DNA of 64,000 nt from Paenibacillus odorifer (GCF_000758725.1 NZ_CP009428.1:3472001-3536000), one strand, 5' to 3'. Counted from the first letter of the stretch, positions 1 through 8,750 are shown. Notes: a model not told the origin generated them from the sequence alone. Program-made: numbers and translations.

Positions 1-1626
1 TACAGGCAAGTCAACGCCAAAGATACCATGCCAAATATCATTTCTTCGGTGCAAATGCCAAGCGAGGGTAGGTATCTGATGTTCAACGGACATCTCGATG
101 TACTGCCTGCTGGAGATGAACCCGGGTGGACTGACGATCCATGGAGCGGAAAGATTGTGAACGGTCGGGTATGGGGACGCGGGACGTCAGATATGAAGGC
201 AGGCGTAACGGCGATGCTTTTCGCCTACACGTATCTATCACAATTACGCGATCAACTGAAGGGCAAACTATCGCTTACCATCGTCTCCGATGAAGAGACT
301 GGATATGGACGGGGCACCGGCTTTATGTTCGAGCAGATCGAAAGCGAAATGGAAGCCGACTGCGTCCTCAGCGCCGAACCCTCTGGAACGGATGCGATTT
401 CGTTCGCCTCGAAGGGTTACATGCAGTTTTCTGTACGAGTGGCGACACGGGGAGCTATATCCGGGTATCCTAACGAAAGCAAAAGCTCGATCCGTATCGC
501 CACCGATATCATCCGCGACCTTGACGAGTTGGAAGGTATCGAAGTAGACGTTCCCTCCTCGATTACGGATATACTCTCTAATCCGCAGCGGCGTGAACAG
601 TACAACGAGTCCAGAGGAGAAGGTGCGGCTGAGATTCTGCCATTAATCACGGTTAATGTTGGTACGATCGAGGGTGGCAATTCACCTAGTGTCATTTCAC
701 CTGATTGTATATTCTCGGTATCCGTTGTTCTTCCAGTCGGAGCTGATCCGTATACGATTTTCTCGAAAGCCAGAGATATTGTTGCTCGCTATCCCGAAGC
801 AGAAATCAAATTGGAAGGCGTCGATTCGGCGGATGTATCGGATCCAGACAGTGAGATGGCTAGGATCTTGCAGGAGACGGTAGAAGATTTGGGGTGGAAC
901 AAACCGGTGCTGGTTCCTGATGTTGCAATTTCCGATTGTCGGTACTGGCGTTATCGTGGTACGCCTGCTTTCTGGTATGGTCCGGACGGAAGCAATTGCA
1001 GCGCGGCCAATGAGTCGGTATCGATCAAGGAATTGCTGCATCTGGTTCGCACCCATGCCTTAGCGGCAACGCAGTACCTCATGAATAATTATATAGAAGA
1101 AGACACAGAAGAAAAAAGTGTTGAAGGATCAGCAGTGTCTGAAGAAAAACCTAAGTTCGCTGCACACAAACCAGAGATCAAATCGCTGCCGGCTCTGCGC
1201 GTCGCCCGCATCATGGCAAAAGCGAAGAGCTTTAATCACATCAACCTTATCATTGGTCCAATGTTTAATCAGCTCTACCTCAGCCTTACCCAGGCAGGTG
1301 TGATTGTTGGTGCGGTATCGCTAGCCACCTTTGAGGAAGACGTGGACGGTAACGGGTTAATTGTGACTGCCGCATTTCCTGTCGGACCAGAGGTTGTCTC
1401 CGGAGACGGATTCGAGGTCGTAGTACTCTCTGGTGTTGAAGCGGCTGTAACGACGGTCCACCGTGGCTCAGAAAGCACTGCTGCCACCTGGAATAATCTC
1501 CGACGTTGGATTAGTAGAGAGGGGTATCGGTCTCAGGAAGTATACCGCGAGTTCTACATCGTGGCTCAACCGAATCCGCAAGAGCTCTGGGCTACCGAGT
1601 TGCAGCAACTCGTCACACGACGCTAA
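1..1626 (+). CDS. M20-family metallopeptidase with C-terminal GyrI-like domain (5' end outside window)
   Basis: The frame is open from base 1, so the true start lies upstream; the first ATG (28) would leave too little sequence before the first metal motif. M20 zinc hydrolases (ArgE/DapE/carboxypeptidase type) cleave amide bonds of N-acyl amino acids or small peptides in the cytosol. Visible motifs are GHLDVLPAG, the WGRGTSDMKAG aspartate loop and the SDEETG catalytic glutamate. The last metal ligand, normally His in an AHxxNE-like segment, appears as Ser in NCSAANES (codon 1000-1002). After an acidic linker (about 1090-1150), the last 150 or so residues read as a GyrI/AraC effector-binding domain (VHRGSES, NNLRRWI, ending PQELWATELQQLV). 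That fusion is unusual. The gene converges on a MerR regulator that also has a GyrI-like sensor. The family is firm; the substrate is unknown. Confidence 0.85.
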   Translation, partial: YRQVNAKDTMPNIISSVQMPSEGRYLMFNGHLDVLPAGDEPGWTDDPWSGKIVNGRVWGRGTSDMKAGVTAMLFAYTYLSQLRDQLKGKLSLTIVSDEETGYGRGTGFMFEQIESEMEADCVLSAEPSGTDAISFASKGYMQFSVRVATRGAISGYPNESKSSIRIATDIIRDLDELEGIEVDVPSSITDILSNPQRREQYNESRGEGAAEILPLITVNVGTIEGGNSPSVISPDCIFSVSVVLPVGADPYTIFSKARDIVARYPEAEIKLEGVDSADVSDPDSEMARILQETVEDLGWNKPVLVPDVAISDCRYWRYRGTPAFWYGPDGSNCSAANESVSIKELLHLVRTHALAATQYLMNNYIEEDTEEKSVEGSAVSEEKPKFAAHKPEIKSLPALRVARIMAKAKSFNHINLIIGPMFNQLYLSLTQAGVIVGAVSLATFEEDVDGNGLIVTAAFPVGPEVVSGDGFEVVVLSGVEAAVTTVHRGSESTAATWNNLRRWISREGYRSQEVYREFYIVAQPNPQELWATELQQLVTRR

Positions 1627-1643
1627 GCTATAAATTAAATTTT

Positions 1644-2453
1644 CTACTTTATAGCAAGACTGATTTTCGTGACAAAGTCTTCTCCTCTATTGGTTGACAA
1701 TGCATTGACCAAATATTCTTCATAAGCATTACCGGATACATGAAACCCTCTATCCCTAATTTCATTTAACAGGAACGGATAAACTTCCGTTATGCTCTCA
1801 TAGCTGCCTTTATGATAAAGAATGGCATAAAGACCTGCGGATTTTAATTCGGCATTCGGAGTTTCAGTGTGAACAAACAAACGTTCAACTCGGTTAAACC
1901 GACCATGCAAGATATCCTCTTTGCTAGTCACAGAACCAATGAAAGCTGGACCTTTCATTCCTGTTTGCTCTAAAAAAACTTCATAATCGTAATTCCATTC
2001 TTCGTTAGAGGTATCACCGGTACGTGGATTCGGGGCACTATATATCACGTGTTCCTCCGGTAATTCAACGATTGTAACTTCACCTAGTGTGGTATTTATT
2101 AATTCTTCTGATATGGATGTCAACTTCGAAAGGAACCAATAAATTTCTTGTAGCTTTTTAATTTCTTCTTCCACCTTTATGAGTTGTTCTTCAGCAAGCT
2201 TGGTCAATTTCTCCGAGGAAGGTGAACTGAAATAGCTCTTCAGATCTTTAATAGGAAAGTTCAACGATCGGAGTGATTGTATAGCCCAAAAGGTATCGAG
2301 CTGCTGTATAGTGTAATATCGATATCCGTTATCGCTTATTCCTGCTGGTTGAAATAGCTTTATTTTGTCATAGTAGAACAATGTATCTTTTTTGATTCCG
2401 AATAGCTTAGCAAATTCACCAGTATAAAAATTCGTTAGATTTTTTCTAATCAT
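1644..2453 (-). CDS. MerR-family transcriptional regulator with GyrI-like ligand-binding domain
   Basis: This 269-residue protein has the BmrR-type layout. The N-terminal winged helix is MerR-like (YTGEFAKLFGIKKDTLFYYDKIKLF, given here in part as GIKKDTLFYYDKIKLF, then NGYRYYTIQQL). A coiled-coil dimerisation helix follows at about residues 80-115, and then a multidrug or ligand-binding C-terminal half of GyrI type (ILYHKGSYESITEVYPFLL). Members bind 19-bp-spaced promoters and activate transcription when a small molecule occupies the C-terminal pocket. An imperfect dyad lies just upstream of its start, consistent with autoregulation. It is convergent with the M20-GyrI gene, so two GyrI-like domains sit side by side. 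Target genes other than itself cannot be read from the sequence. Confidence 0.88.
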   Translation of the reverse strand: MIRKNLTNFYTGEFAKLFGIKKDTLFYYDKIKLFQPAGISDNGYRYYTIQQLDTFWAIQSLRSLNFPIKDLKSYFSSPSSEKLTKLAEEQLIKVEEEIKKLQEIYWFLSKLTSISEELINTTLGEVTIVELPEEHVIYSAPNPRTGDTSNEEWNYDYEVFLEQTGMKGPAFIGSVTSKEDILHGRFNRVERLFVHTETPNAELKSAGLYAILYHKGSYESITEVYPFLLNEIRDRGFHVSGNAYEEYLVNALSTNRGEDFVTKISLAIK

Positions 2454-2465
2454 GAGTAAATTATC

Positions 2466-2482
2466 CTTTACTATAGAGTAAG
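2466..2482 (-). promoter_or_regulatory. Putative MerR autoregulatory operator
   Basis: CTTTACTATAGAGTAAG is an imperfect dyad lying 13 bases upstream of the MerR start. On the minus strand GATAAT follows it and could be the -10. MerR proteins commonly bind such dyads in the promoter spacer. No good -35 is visible, so this is tentative. Confidence 0.4.
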
Positions 2483-2810
2483 TCCATACCCAATAGTACC
2501 ATTTATACGGAAAGATATCATTTATACTGCGGTTTAGATGTAGTTACGATTGCCATTCCACAGATCACAGAACAAGAAACTTCCGTAAACATGCGAATCG
2601 ATACAACGATTCCTACCACAAAAAAGCCATACTGATTAACCAGTCTTTTCTTCTTTATTGCATACTACCCGGTATGAATAACTATAAGCCTGTCAGCCTT
2701 TCTGGTCGGGAAGCTTATTTATTATGATTCCTGTAAATAACGGACCCGCCTGAAGGGAATTCTAGAAATGAGAGATATCTCAAATTCTAATCAGGATGAG
2801 GACGGAATTC
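2483..2810. other. Intergenic region with a possible coding remnant
   Basis: There is no intact gene. A start-less plus-strand frame of about 40 codons (roughly 2507-2635) ends in a protein-like string (VVTIAIPQITEQETSVNMRI, then a stop at 2633). It may be the tail of a deleted gene; I do not recognise it. The rest shows nothing beyond the presumed promoter of the downstream permease. Confidence 0.25.
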
Positions 2811-4246
2811 ATGAAGCAACCTTCCAGTAAAACTGAAGAAGACGATAAACTGAAATGGTGGCAACTAAGCTTGTTAGGCATAGCAGGCACTATAGGAACC
2901 GGGTACTTTCTTGGCTCAGGTCTAGCAATTTCTATGGGAGGGCCAGCAGTGCTGCTAGCCTACATTTTAGCTGCTATTGGAACATATGTCGTATTTGATG
3001 CACTGGCTCAGATGACAGCGGAAGATCCGGAGCAGGGTTCATTTCGATCCTATGCAAAAAAAGCATTTGGAAATTGGGCAGGGTTCGGGAGCGGCTGGGT
3101 ATATTGGTTTTCGGAACTGTTGATTATGGGAAGTCAGCTCACAGCATTGTCCATATTCTCGCGTTTTTGGTTCCCGGCCGTACCGATGTGGGTATTTGCT
3201 GCCAGCTTTGCGGCCGTGAGCCTATTGATTGTGTTTTTTGGTAATAAGGGCTTTGACAGGGTTGAAAATATACTGGCCATCATTAAAGTGGCGGCTATAC
3301 TAATGTTCCTTGTTATTGCTGCCGTACTTCTGACGGGTTGGATCGGCGGTTCTAAGTTCTCACCGAAAGTTCCACTTGGGTTTAAAGCGTTGTTTCCATC
3401 TGGAGGTATTGGGTTGTGGTCTGCCTTTATTTTTGCTTTTTATGCCTATGGTGGCATTGAGGTGCTGGGAATTATGTCCTACAGGCTAAAGAAACCTGAG
3501 GAAGCTCCAAAAGCAGGAAAGGTGATGTTGCTGGGACTGGCTACAGTATACGTTCTCTCAATCGGGCTTGCAGTAATCATGGTGCCGCTTAGTGCTTTTA
3601 ATCCAAAAGAAAGTCCTTTTGTGCTCGCGCTCAGCAGCGACCATCTGACCTTTATACCGCATTTGTTTAACGGGGTGTTGATCATAGCTGGGTTCTCCAC
3701 GATGACAGCTTCGCTTTATGCCATTACCTCGATGATGATCACTCTTTCACAGGAAGGGGATGCACCCAAGGTTTTTTCGAAGAAATGGAAGGATAAATAT
3801 CCGTTTTTTGCCCTTTGTTTAATAGCTGGAGGTTTAGGGGGTGCCATTATGATGTCATTGTGGTTGCCAGGAAAAGTATACGAATACATTACAACAGCTG
3901 CCGGACTGATGATCCTCTATAACTGGTCCTTTATATTGCTCTCCTCCCGCAAGCTGCTTAAGCCCAGTCTTCTAAACGGGGTGAAACGCTGGCTAGGCTT
4001 AGTGCTGATCGTACTGCTGTAGCAGGTACGCTATTTCATGCGCTCAGTCGTCCAGGCTTCTACATCAGCCTGCTAATTGTTTCGCTGATTGCCTTGAGTG
4101 ATTGGATCGTTCAACACATCCGTAATAAGAAGGACAGTTATGTTATGGGGCATGGGGCGGACGAACAGACCCATGAATATCATTCTTTACCGGGCGGTCC
4201 TGAATTTCGGATTAAGGGCATAAGGATGCGAAAAAACAAGGTTTAA
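2811..4246 (+). pseudogene. APC-family amino acid permease, frameshifted near the C-terminus
   Basis: This is an amino acid-polyamine-organocation permease importing amino acids across the membrane. The N-terminal LLGIAGTIGTGYFLGSGLAI motif is diagnostic, and about ten hydrophobic helices follow. The start is taken at 2811 because AGGATGAGG (2793-2801) is correctly spaced from that ATG; the earlier ATG at 2796 lies inside it. The first frame stops at 4020-4022 after VLIVLL. Homology-like coding continues in frame 2 from about 4016 (AVAGTLFHALSRPGFYISLL, then a polar tail) to TAA at 4244-4246. The shift removes roughly the last 75 residues, including the last helix. It could be a real mutation or a one-base sequencing error in GTACTGCTGTAG. 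Confidence 0.8.
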
Positions 4247-4875
4247 TGAAAAAAGAGAAGTCGGGCAGCCTGTACACCAAAATAAAAACCAAATCCAATC
4301 AGCGACAGACCTGACAGAACGGAGATCGCCTTCAATACCCGAACGGTTAGAAATTTACGAAAGAGACTGGAGGCGGCAGCCATGGTTACATCCCAGAAAA
4401 GAATCCCTAGTACGATTGCTCCGCTATAGATCAATAATTGCTGCATCGGATACTCGCTGACCGCCTTGGCTAATATTGAGCCGTAAATACCCAACCAAAA
4501 AAGGATCGAGAGGGGATTGAACAAGGACATGAGAAATCCCGACAGATAAGATTTGGATAGTGAGGTATCGTTGCCCCTCAGCCCGTCAGCTGAAATGTCA
4601 CCTGTATTTTTAATGCTGTCTACACCTGAATAGACGAGGACAAAGAATCCGAACAACCATAAAAACACTTTAACAAACGGAGCATCCAGCAGATGAATGA
4701 GGCCAAAATAAACAAGCAGCATGTAGATGATATCGGCACTAACCGCCCCTAAACCGACTATCCAGGCAGGCATAAATCCTCCGCGGAGTCCCTTGTCCAG
4801 CTGTGCTGCATTAATGGGTCCGAGAGGTGCCGAGAGGGATAATCCTATAATCATATAACCTATAAATACGTTAAT
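4243..4875 (-). CDS. LysE-family amino acid/metabolite exporter
   Basis: This is a LysE/RhtB-type efflux protein with about six membrane helices. It carries the family's N-terminal signature GLSLSAPLGPINAAQ and a second-half motif FLMSLFNPLSILFWLG. The first ATG is at 4854, but no ribosome site precedes it. A strong AAGGAGGAGG (about 4880-4890, minus strand) points to an in-frame ATT at 4873-4875, giving INVFIGYMIIGLSLSAPLGP, which matches the usual family N-terminus (MNxFI-like) and the usual length of about 210 residues. I therefore extend the gene to 4875 as a probable ATT start. It overlaps the permease tail by four bases, tail to tail. The exported substrate is unknown. Confidence 0.85.
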   Translation of the reverse strand: MNVFIGYMIIGLSLSAPLGPINAAQLDKGLRGGFMPAWIVGLGAVSADIIYMLLVYFGLIHLLDAPFVKVFLWLFGFFVLVYSGVDSIKNTGDISADGLRGNDTSLSKSYLSGFLMSLFNPLSILFWLGIYGSILAKAVSEYPMQQLLIYSGAIVLGILFWDVTMAAASSLFRKFLTVRVLKAISVLSGLSLIGFGFYFGVQAARLLFFH

Positions 4876-4933
4876 GTTGTCCTCCTCCTTTATATAGATA
4901 GCTTATTCTGATAAAGGCAGTGGTAGGACAACC

Positions 4934-4970
4934 AAAAAAAGGCCCGCGGAAGATCGCGGGCCTTCTTTTA
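4934..4970 (-). terminator. Rho-independent terminator of the DUF3231 gene
   Basis: A 10-bp perfect stem AAGGCCCGCG / CGCGGGCCTT has a six-base loop. On the minus strand it is followed by a run of seven U (A-run 4934-4940). It lies just past the stop of the minus-strand DUF3231 gene. Confidence 0.85.
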
Positions 4971-4994
4971 TAAGAAACTAAAGAGTGAGTAGAA

Positions 4995-5516
4995 TTACGC
5001 CTTCACGGATTCAGGTCTTTTAACAAGAAGAGGTGGAGGAATCAACCAGCCCTTTTTCTTAGTCAAATGTAGAATTTTAAGGCCGATGGCTGCTTTGGTA
5101 AGGTGATATTTAGCAAACAAAGCCCCTATATCTTCTCTGATCGATTGTCCCATTGCCTGACTACATGCCACAAGTCCAACAGCATTATCAGCTGCAAGTT
5201 TGGCTGCAATTTCAGGATCTGTGAAACGTGCCCCTACAGGAATATCTTCAAGTTTAGCATCGGGCCGATTTGGCATTACTGGTGCAGATGCAATACCTTG
5301 CTCTGAGAGCAGTGTATCACACTCACTGATTTCAAGCTCCGCTTGATCAATTAAAGCTCCTAATATTTTTTTCAGGTCATTGTCGCCCGCGTGGTACATA
5401 TAAGCTCTGTAACAAGAGAGGGCTCCCTTTGCGACCATTGAGGCTTGCCAAACCGTAAAAATCTCTCCATAATGCATCGGTTCTTCTTTGGGGTTACCGC
5501 CTAGAATCCCTGTCAT
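4995..5516 (-). CDS. DUF3231 family protein
   Basis: This 173-residue protein shows the DUF3231 hallmarks: an N-terminal GGNPKEEPMHYGEIF-type opening, then YMYHAGDNDLKKIL and PVGARFTDPEIAAKL. Helices predominate, as in ferritin-like four-helix bundles, and members are common in spore-forming Bacillales. The biochemical role is unknown. AAGGAGACT precedes the ATG at a good distance, so the start is well supported. It is transcribed alone and followed by a strong terminator. Residues typical of a di-iron ferritin cannot be assigned with certainty. Confidence 0.85.
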   Translation of the reverse strand: MTGILGGNPKEEPMHYGEIFTVWQASMVAKGALSCYRAYMYHAGDNDLKKILGALIDQAELEISECDTLLSEQGIASAPVMPNRPDAKLEDIPVGARFTDPEIAAKLAADNAVGLVACSQAMGQSIREDIGALFAKYHLTKAAIGLKILHLTKKKGWLIPPPLLVKRPESVKA

Positions 5517-5715
5517 AAATAGTCTCCTTTATTGTTGGATTTGAACAAACATTAGCATGCCCACAACAACAAGAAAATTGCAGCTTTTCACATAAAATAG
5601 GTATGTCAATTTGAGGCTTCGACATCCGTGCAAGTTTAAGGATAAATAGCACTAATTTTCTCATAATAGGATAAATGTGAAAATAAGGAACGATAAAATT
5701 GAACACGAGTTGTGG

Positions 5716-6164
5716 AGGAATCAAATGTTTTTCATCGTGATGATTGGATAGATACTTCCATGGACGATGGCAGATACTATTTTAGAGAGGACTTATCAGT
5801 AATCGTTCTAACGGACCGCTTGCAAGTATAATTGCCTTTGCATTCAATGAAGTTGGTTATCACTGGAGAGAGTCGAGTGTATCTCCAATCGAGGCATGGA
5901 TTAGGAGTCATTACTTCCAACACTTTTGGTAAAGTGTTAAGCCCTGTCCTCGGCGCTTATTTAGGTACATTGTTATGGTTTGCACCCTTGAAGGAATTGA
6001 AAAAGAAAATCGAGGCACGATCACTTCTTTATATAGCAGCCGTAGGGGCGGAACGTGACTGCTATCCTTATTCGCTGTTACTCCAAGCGAGGGAAAGACA
6101 GGAGGGAAGAACAATCAGAAGCAAAGCTATTCCTCAAAATTCTCGGATAGGAAGGATTAAATAG
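5716..6164 (+). pseudogene. Probable decayed gene, coding signal spread over three frames
   Basis: Protein-like stretches follow one another in different frames. About 5707-5828 reads DDWIDTSMDDGRYYFREDLS and stops at 5829. About 5797-5935 reads GPLASIIAFAFNEVGYHWRE then IEAWIRSHYFQHF. About 5935-6050 reads GKVLSPVLGAYLGTLLWF then APLKELKKKIEARSL. The pieces join head to tail, which suggests two or more frameshifts in one ancestral gene with a membrane segment near its end. The TTG-started frame 5832-6164 would be only the last part. I do not recognise the family, and the decay is an inference. Confidence 0.35.
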
Positions 6165-6216
6165 GGGAAAATAGCAATGGGTGCTGCCTGCCCAATATTG
6201 TTCTGGAGGGAAAAAA

Positions 6217-6525
6217 ATGAAGAAGATTGCTACTTTTGCATCAGTTGCATGTCTTAGTTTACTTTTAAGTATTCCAGCATTTGCGAACCAAGATGAAGCA
6301 AACCTAGGGATACAAACACATTACTCGGCTAATCAAACAAATGATAACCTGAATGCAAGGAATGTTAATGCAACGGGTAATCATAATTCAACAGCGGTCG
6401 AGAATGGAAATTACCGAGCGCAGGCAGTCGGGGATGAGAATCGAGGCACTAATTGGAGCTGGTTGGGTCTCTTAGGGTTGCTTGGACTTACAGGCTTGCG
6501 GAATAGAAGCCGAGAAAAAAGCTAA
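6217..6525 (+). CDS. Small exported protein with WGxxGxxG-like C-terminal segment
   Basis: This is a 102-residue protein. It has a clear signal peptide (MKKIATFASVACLSLLLSIP, cut near AFA), then an Asn/Gly-rich polar middle of about 50 residues with no cysteine. The C-terminus, WSWLGLLGLLGLTGLRNRSR, is a glycine-leucine membrane segment ending in a basic cluster. That tail resembles the WGxxGxxG-CTERM type of putative sorting signal, though the W-G spacing is not exact. CTGGAGGG lies before the ATG at 6217, which decides against the GTG at 6181. It stands alone, with a terminator downstream. It is probably membrane- or wall-associated; function is unknown. Confidence 0.75.
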   Translation: MKKIATFASVACLSLLLSIPAFANQDEANLGIQTHYSANQTNDNLNARNVNATGNHNSTAVENGNYRAQAVGDENRGTNWSWLGLLGLLGLTGLRNRSREKS

Positions 6526-6630
6526 ACTTTTTAGAGTTAAAGGGAACTATAGGGGCCATTTTTATGATTAGAACTGAGGACTGCATTTACAGACTCGGCA
6601 AAAAATTTATACCTTTAATTTGTTCTAAAT

Positions 6631-6680
6631 AAAAAGCCGGTTTCAGGATGATCCTGAATAACCGGCTTTACATTTTTTTA
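6631..6680 (+). terminator. Rho-independent terminator
   Basis: AAAGCCGG (6633-6640) pairs with CCGGCTTT (6662-6669), with an inner TCAGGAT/ATCCTGA stem and T7 after it. It lies about 100 bases past the small exported protein. Confidence 0.8.
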
Positions 6681-6977
6681 GCAAACCATTTTTAGGAGAG
6701 ATTTAAAGATAATCGCACTTGAATTTGCCATTCACCAGCCACAGGTTCCAGAAGTCGTCCGTAACCCGCACATATTGGCATGCTCAGTGAGGAATTCAGG
6801 AATTCCGCGTATTCCACCAAAACAGGACTTCGTAATGATAATTTTATTCCGAGTTTTACGAAAATTGGGGAACCGGACAAAAGTGGGAGAGCAACGGCAG
6901 TACTTCAGAAGACAGAAGCTTCTGGACCATGTTTATGATTGAAGAATAATTTTTTTTAAAAACTAGAGGATTTGAAT
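6681..6977. other. Gene-free stretch
   Basis: I see no supported gene, repeat or site in this stretch upstream of the TetR stop codon. Open frames on either strand lack ribosome sites and family signatures. Confidence 0.5.
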
Positions 6978-7526
6978 TCATAGACCCTGTTTGATTAAAC
7001 TCCAGATGCGTTCAAACCTGTCTTGGTAGTCAGGTAAATTCCAGGATTCTTTGAAGGATGGGAGGCTAAATACTGCAAACGCAGAGAGAATCGCCTCAGC
7101 CCGTTCCAAGTGGGGATCGTGATAGTCCATGAAGCCGTCAATAATTTGGTAGGAATCCCAGAGAACATCGCGTAATACCAGTGGATTGCTATCCACGTAT
7201 TGAGTATTCAAGGCAAACATCTTGGGATTCTCGTTATAAGCCCGTTTTTTTGCGTTAACAAATGCCCATAACCAATCGTGAAGCAATTCTTGCGGTTTAG
7301 TTAAACTAGTCATATCTAATTTAATTTGTTCTGAAATCATCCGGTTGAACCAGCTCTTAGATACGGCTGCCCAGAGCTCTTGCTTATTTTTAAAGTGCTT
7401 ATAGAGCGCTGCATGGGTGATACTTAATTCATCCGCAATTTGTGAGAGTGTCACTTCGGATTTTTCCGTGCGTTTAATTAATGCCTCAGCTGTTTCAATA
7501 ATGAGCTCTTGTGTGATTTTAGCCAC
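6978..7526 (-). CDS. TetR/AcrR-family transcriptional regulator
   Basis: This 182-residue protein starts at GTG (7524-7526). The TetR helix-turn-helix occupies about residues 22-50 (TLSQIADELSITHAALYKHF followed by KNKQELW). The rest is the helical ligand-binding and dimerisation domain with FVNAKKRAYNENPKMF. Repressors of this class usually control a divergent neighbour and release DNA on binding a small molecule. It is divergent from the MDR oxidoreductase at 7710, and a 14-bp inverted repeat lies between them. The ligand is unknown. Confidence 0.88.
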   Translation of the reverse strand: MAKITQELIIETAEALIKRTEKSEVTLSQIADELSITHAALYKHFKNKQELWAAVSKSWFNRMISEQIKLDMTSLTKPQELLHDWLWAFVNAKKRAYNENPKMFALNTQYVDSNPLVLRDVLWDSYQIIDGFMDYHDPHLERAEAILSAFAVFSLPSFKESWNLPDYQDRFERIWSLIKQGL

Positions 7527-7622
7527 AGTACTGCCAACCCTTCTTTCTTCAATAAATTCCTTTTTATCATTAATACACTTGCGAATATTTTAACATATAA
7601 AATAATCAGTAACAATTATTGA

Positions 7623-7667
7623 TTTTTGTAACTTATTGCTTTATGCTTATTGTATAAGTTACAAAAA
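7623..7667. promoter_or_regulatory. Inverted repeat between TetR and MDR genes, probable operator
   Basis: TTTTTGTAACTTAT (7623-7636) and ATAAGTTACAAAAA (7654-7667) form a perfect 14-bp inverted repeat with a 17-base spacer. A further GTTAC half-like copy lies near 7677. The position in the divergent promoter region suggests TetR binding. It is not followed by a gene end, so a terminator is unlikely. Confidence 0.6.
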
Positions 7668-7709
7668 TAAATAAATGTTACTTTTTTAACGCATAGGAGG
7701 TCATTAATT

Positions 7710-8711
7710 ATGAAAGCAGCACAGATCACCAAATATTCAAAAAAGTTCATAGTAAAAGTGAACGATATTCCAATCCCAGAAATAAGTGATAACGAAGTCT
7801 TGGTCCAGGTGAAAGCAGCAGCAGTTAATCAATTGGAATTGCTCATTGGTACCGGAAGCGTAAAGCTGATTCAGGATTATGAATTCCCATTGGTACTTGG
7901 TAACGAGCTGACGGGTGTTATTGAAAAAGTAGGTAAGAAGGTGCAAGGCTTCAAAGTTGGCGATGCAATTTATTCACGTCTGCCACTACAAAAAATCGGT
8001 GCTTTTGCGGAATACGCGGCAATTAATGCAAATGCCATCGGGCACCTACCCGCTAATTTGAATTTTGTGACTGGTGCAGCTGCGCCATTAACAGGATTGA
8101 CAGCCTATCAAGGATTAAATGAAGAATTAGATGCTAAAGCTGGCGAAATCGTGTTTATCCCTGGAGGTTCTGGTTCATTTGGCCAAATGGCCATTCCTAT
8201 CGCCAAAAGTATGGGGCTCAAGGTCATCATCAGTGGAAATCCAGAAGCACGTGAACGGACAATGGCCGCTGGTGCAGACCAATATATTGATTATACGACT
8301 GAGAACTATTGGGAACAGCTTGGTGATGTAGATTATGTGATTGATACCTTGGGACCAAGCGAATTTGATCATGAGCTTTCAATTATTAAAGCAGGAGGCC
8401 GCCTTCTTTCTCTGCGGACCGGTCCTAACGAACGTTTTGCAGAAGATCTGGGCTTCTCTGGCTGGAAAAAAAAGCTCTTCACCATCGCCGGGGCTAGGTA
8501 TGATCATAAAGCGAAGAAAAAGAAGATTCAATATCATTTCATTTTTGTTCGCAGTGATGGCGAACAATTAAAGAAAATCACGAAGATTATTGAAGATAAT
8601 GGGATTGTACCAGCAGTGGACCCAACAGAATTCCACATAGAAGAGATTAACGAAGCACTGAATTTTGTTGCTGAAGGTCATCCTAAAGGGAAAGTTATTA
8701 TCAGATTTTAA
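7710..8711 (+). CDS. Zinc-independent MDR (quinone oxidoreductase-like) dehydrogenase
   Basis: This is a 333-residue medium-chain dehydrogenase/reductase that uses NAD(P)H to reduce quinones, enals or similar carbonyls. The N-terminal GroES-like domain contains PLVLGNELTGVIEKVGKKV and VGDAIYSR. The Rossmann domain has a GGSGSFGQMAIPIAKSMG cofactor loop (about residues 152-169). The structural-zinc cysteine cluster of alcohol dehydrogenases is absent, which places it with zinc-less quinone reductases. AGGAGG sits before the ATG. It is divergent from a TetR gene and probably repressed by it. The physiological substrate is not evident. Confidence 0.88.
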   Translation: MKAAQITKYSKKFIVKVNDIPIPEISDNEVLVQVKAAAVNQLELLIGTGSVKLIQDYEFPLVLGNELTGVIEKVGKKVQGFKVGDAIYSRLPLQKIGAFAEYAAINANAIGHLPANLNFVTGAAAPLTGLTAYQGLNEELDAKAGEIVFIPGGSGSFGQMAIPIAKSMGLKVIISGNPEARERTMAAGADQYIDYTTENYWEQLGDVDYVIDTLGPSEFDHELSIIKAGGRLLSLRTGPNERFAEDLGFSGWKKKLFTIAGARYDHKAKKKKIQYHFIFVRSDGEQLKKITKIIEDNGIVPAVDPTEFHIEEINEALNFVAEGHPKGKVIIRF

Positions 8712-8750
8712 AGGAGTATATCTCAATTGGTTGTCAAAAATTTCTTTACT

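Noticed and set aside
5494-5724. Minus-strand ORF upstream of the DUF3231 gene
   Set aside because: It overlaps the DUF3231 start and its ribosome site and has no family signature.
6692-6880. Minus-strand 62-codon ORF
   Set aside because: No ribosome site and no recognisable motif; probably chance.
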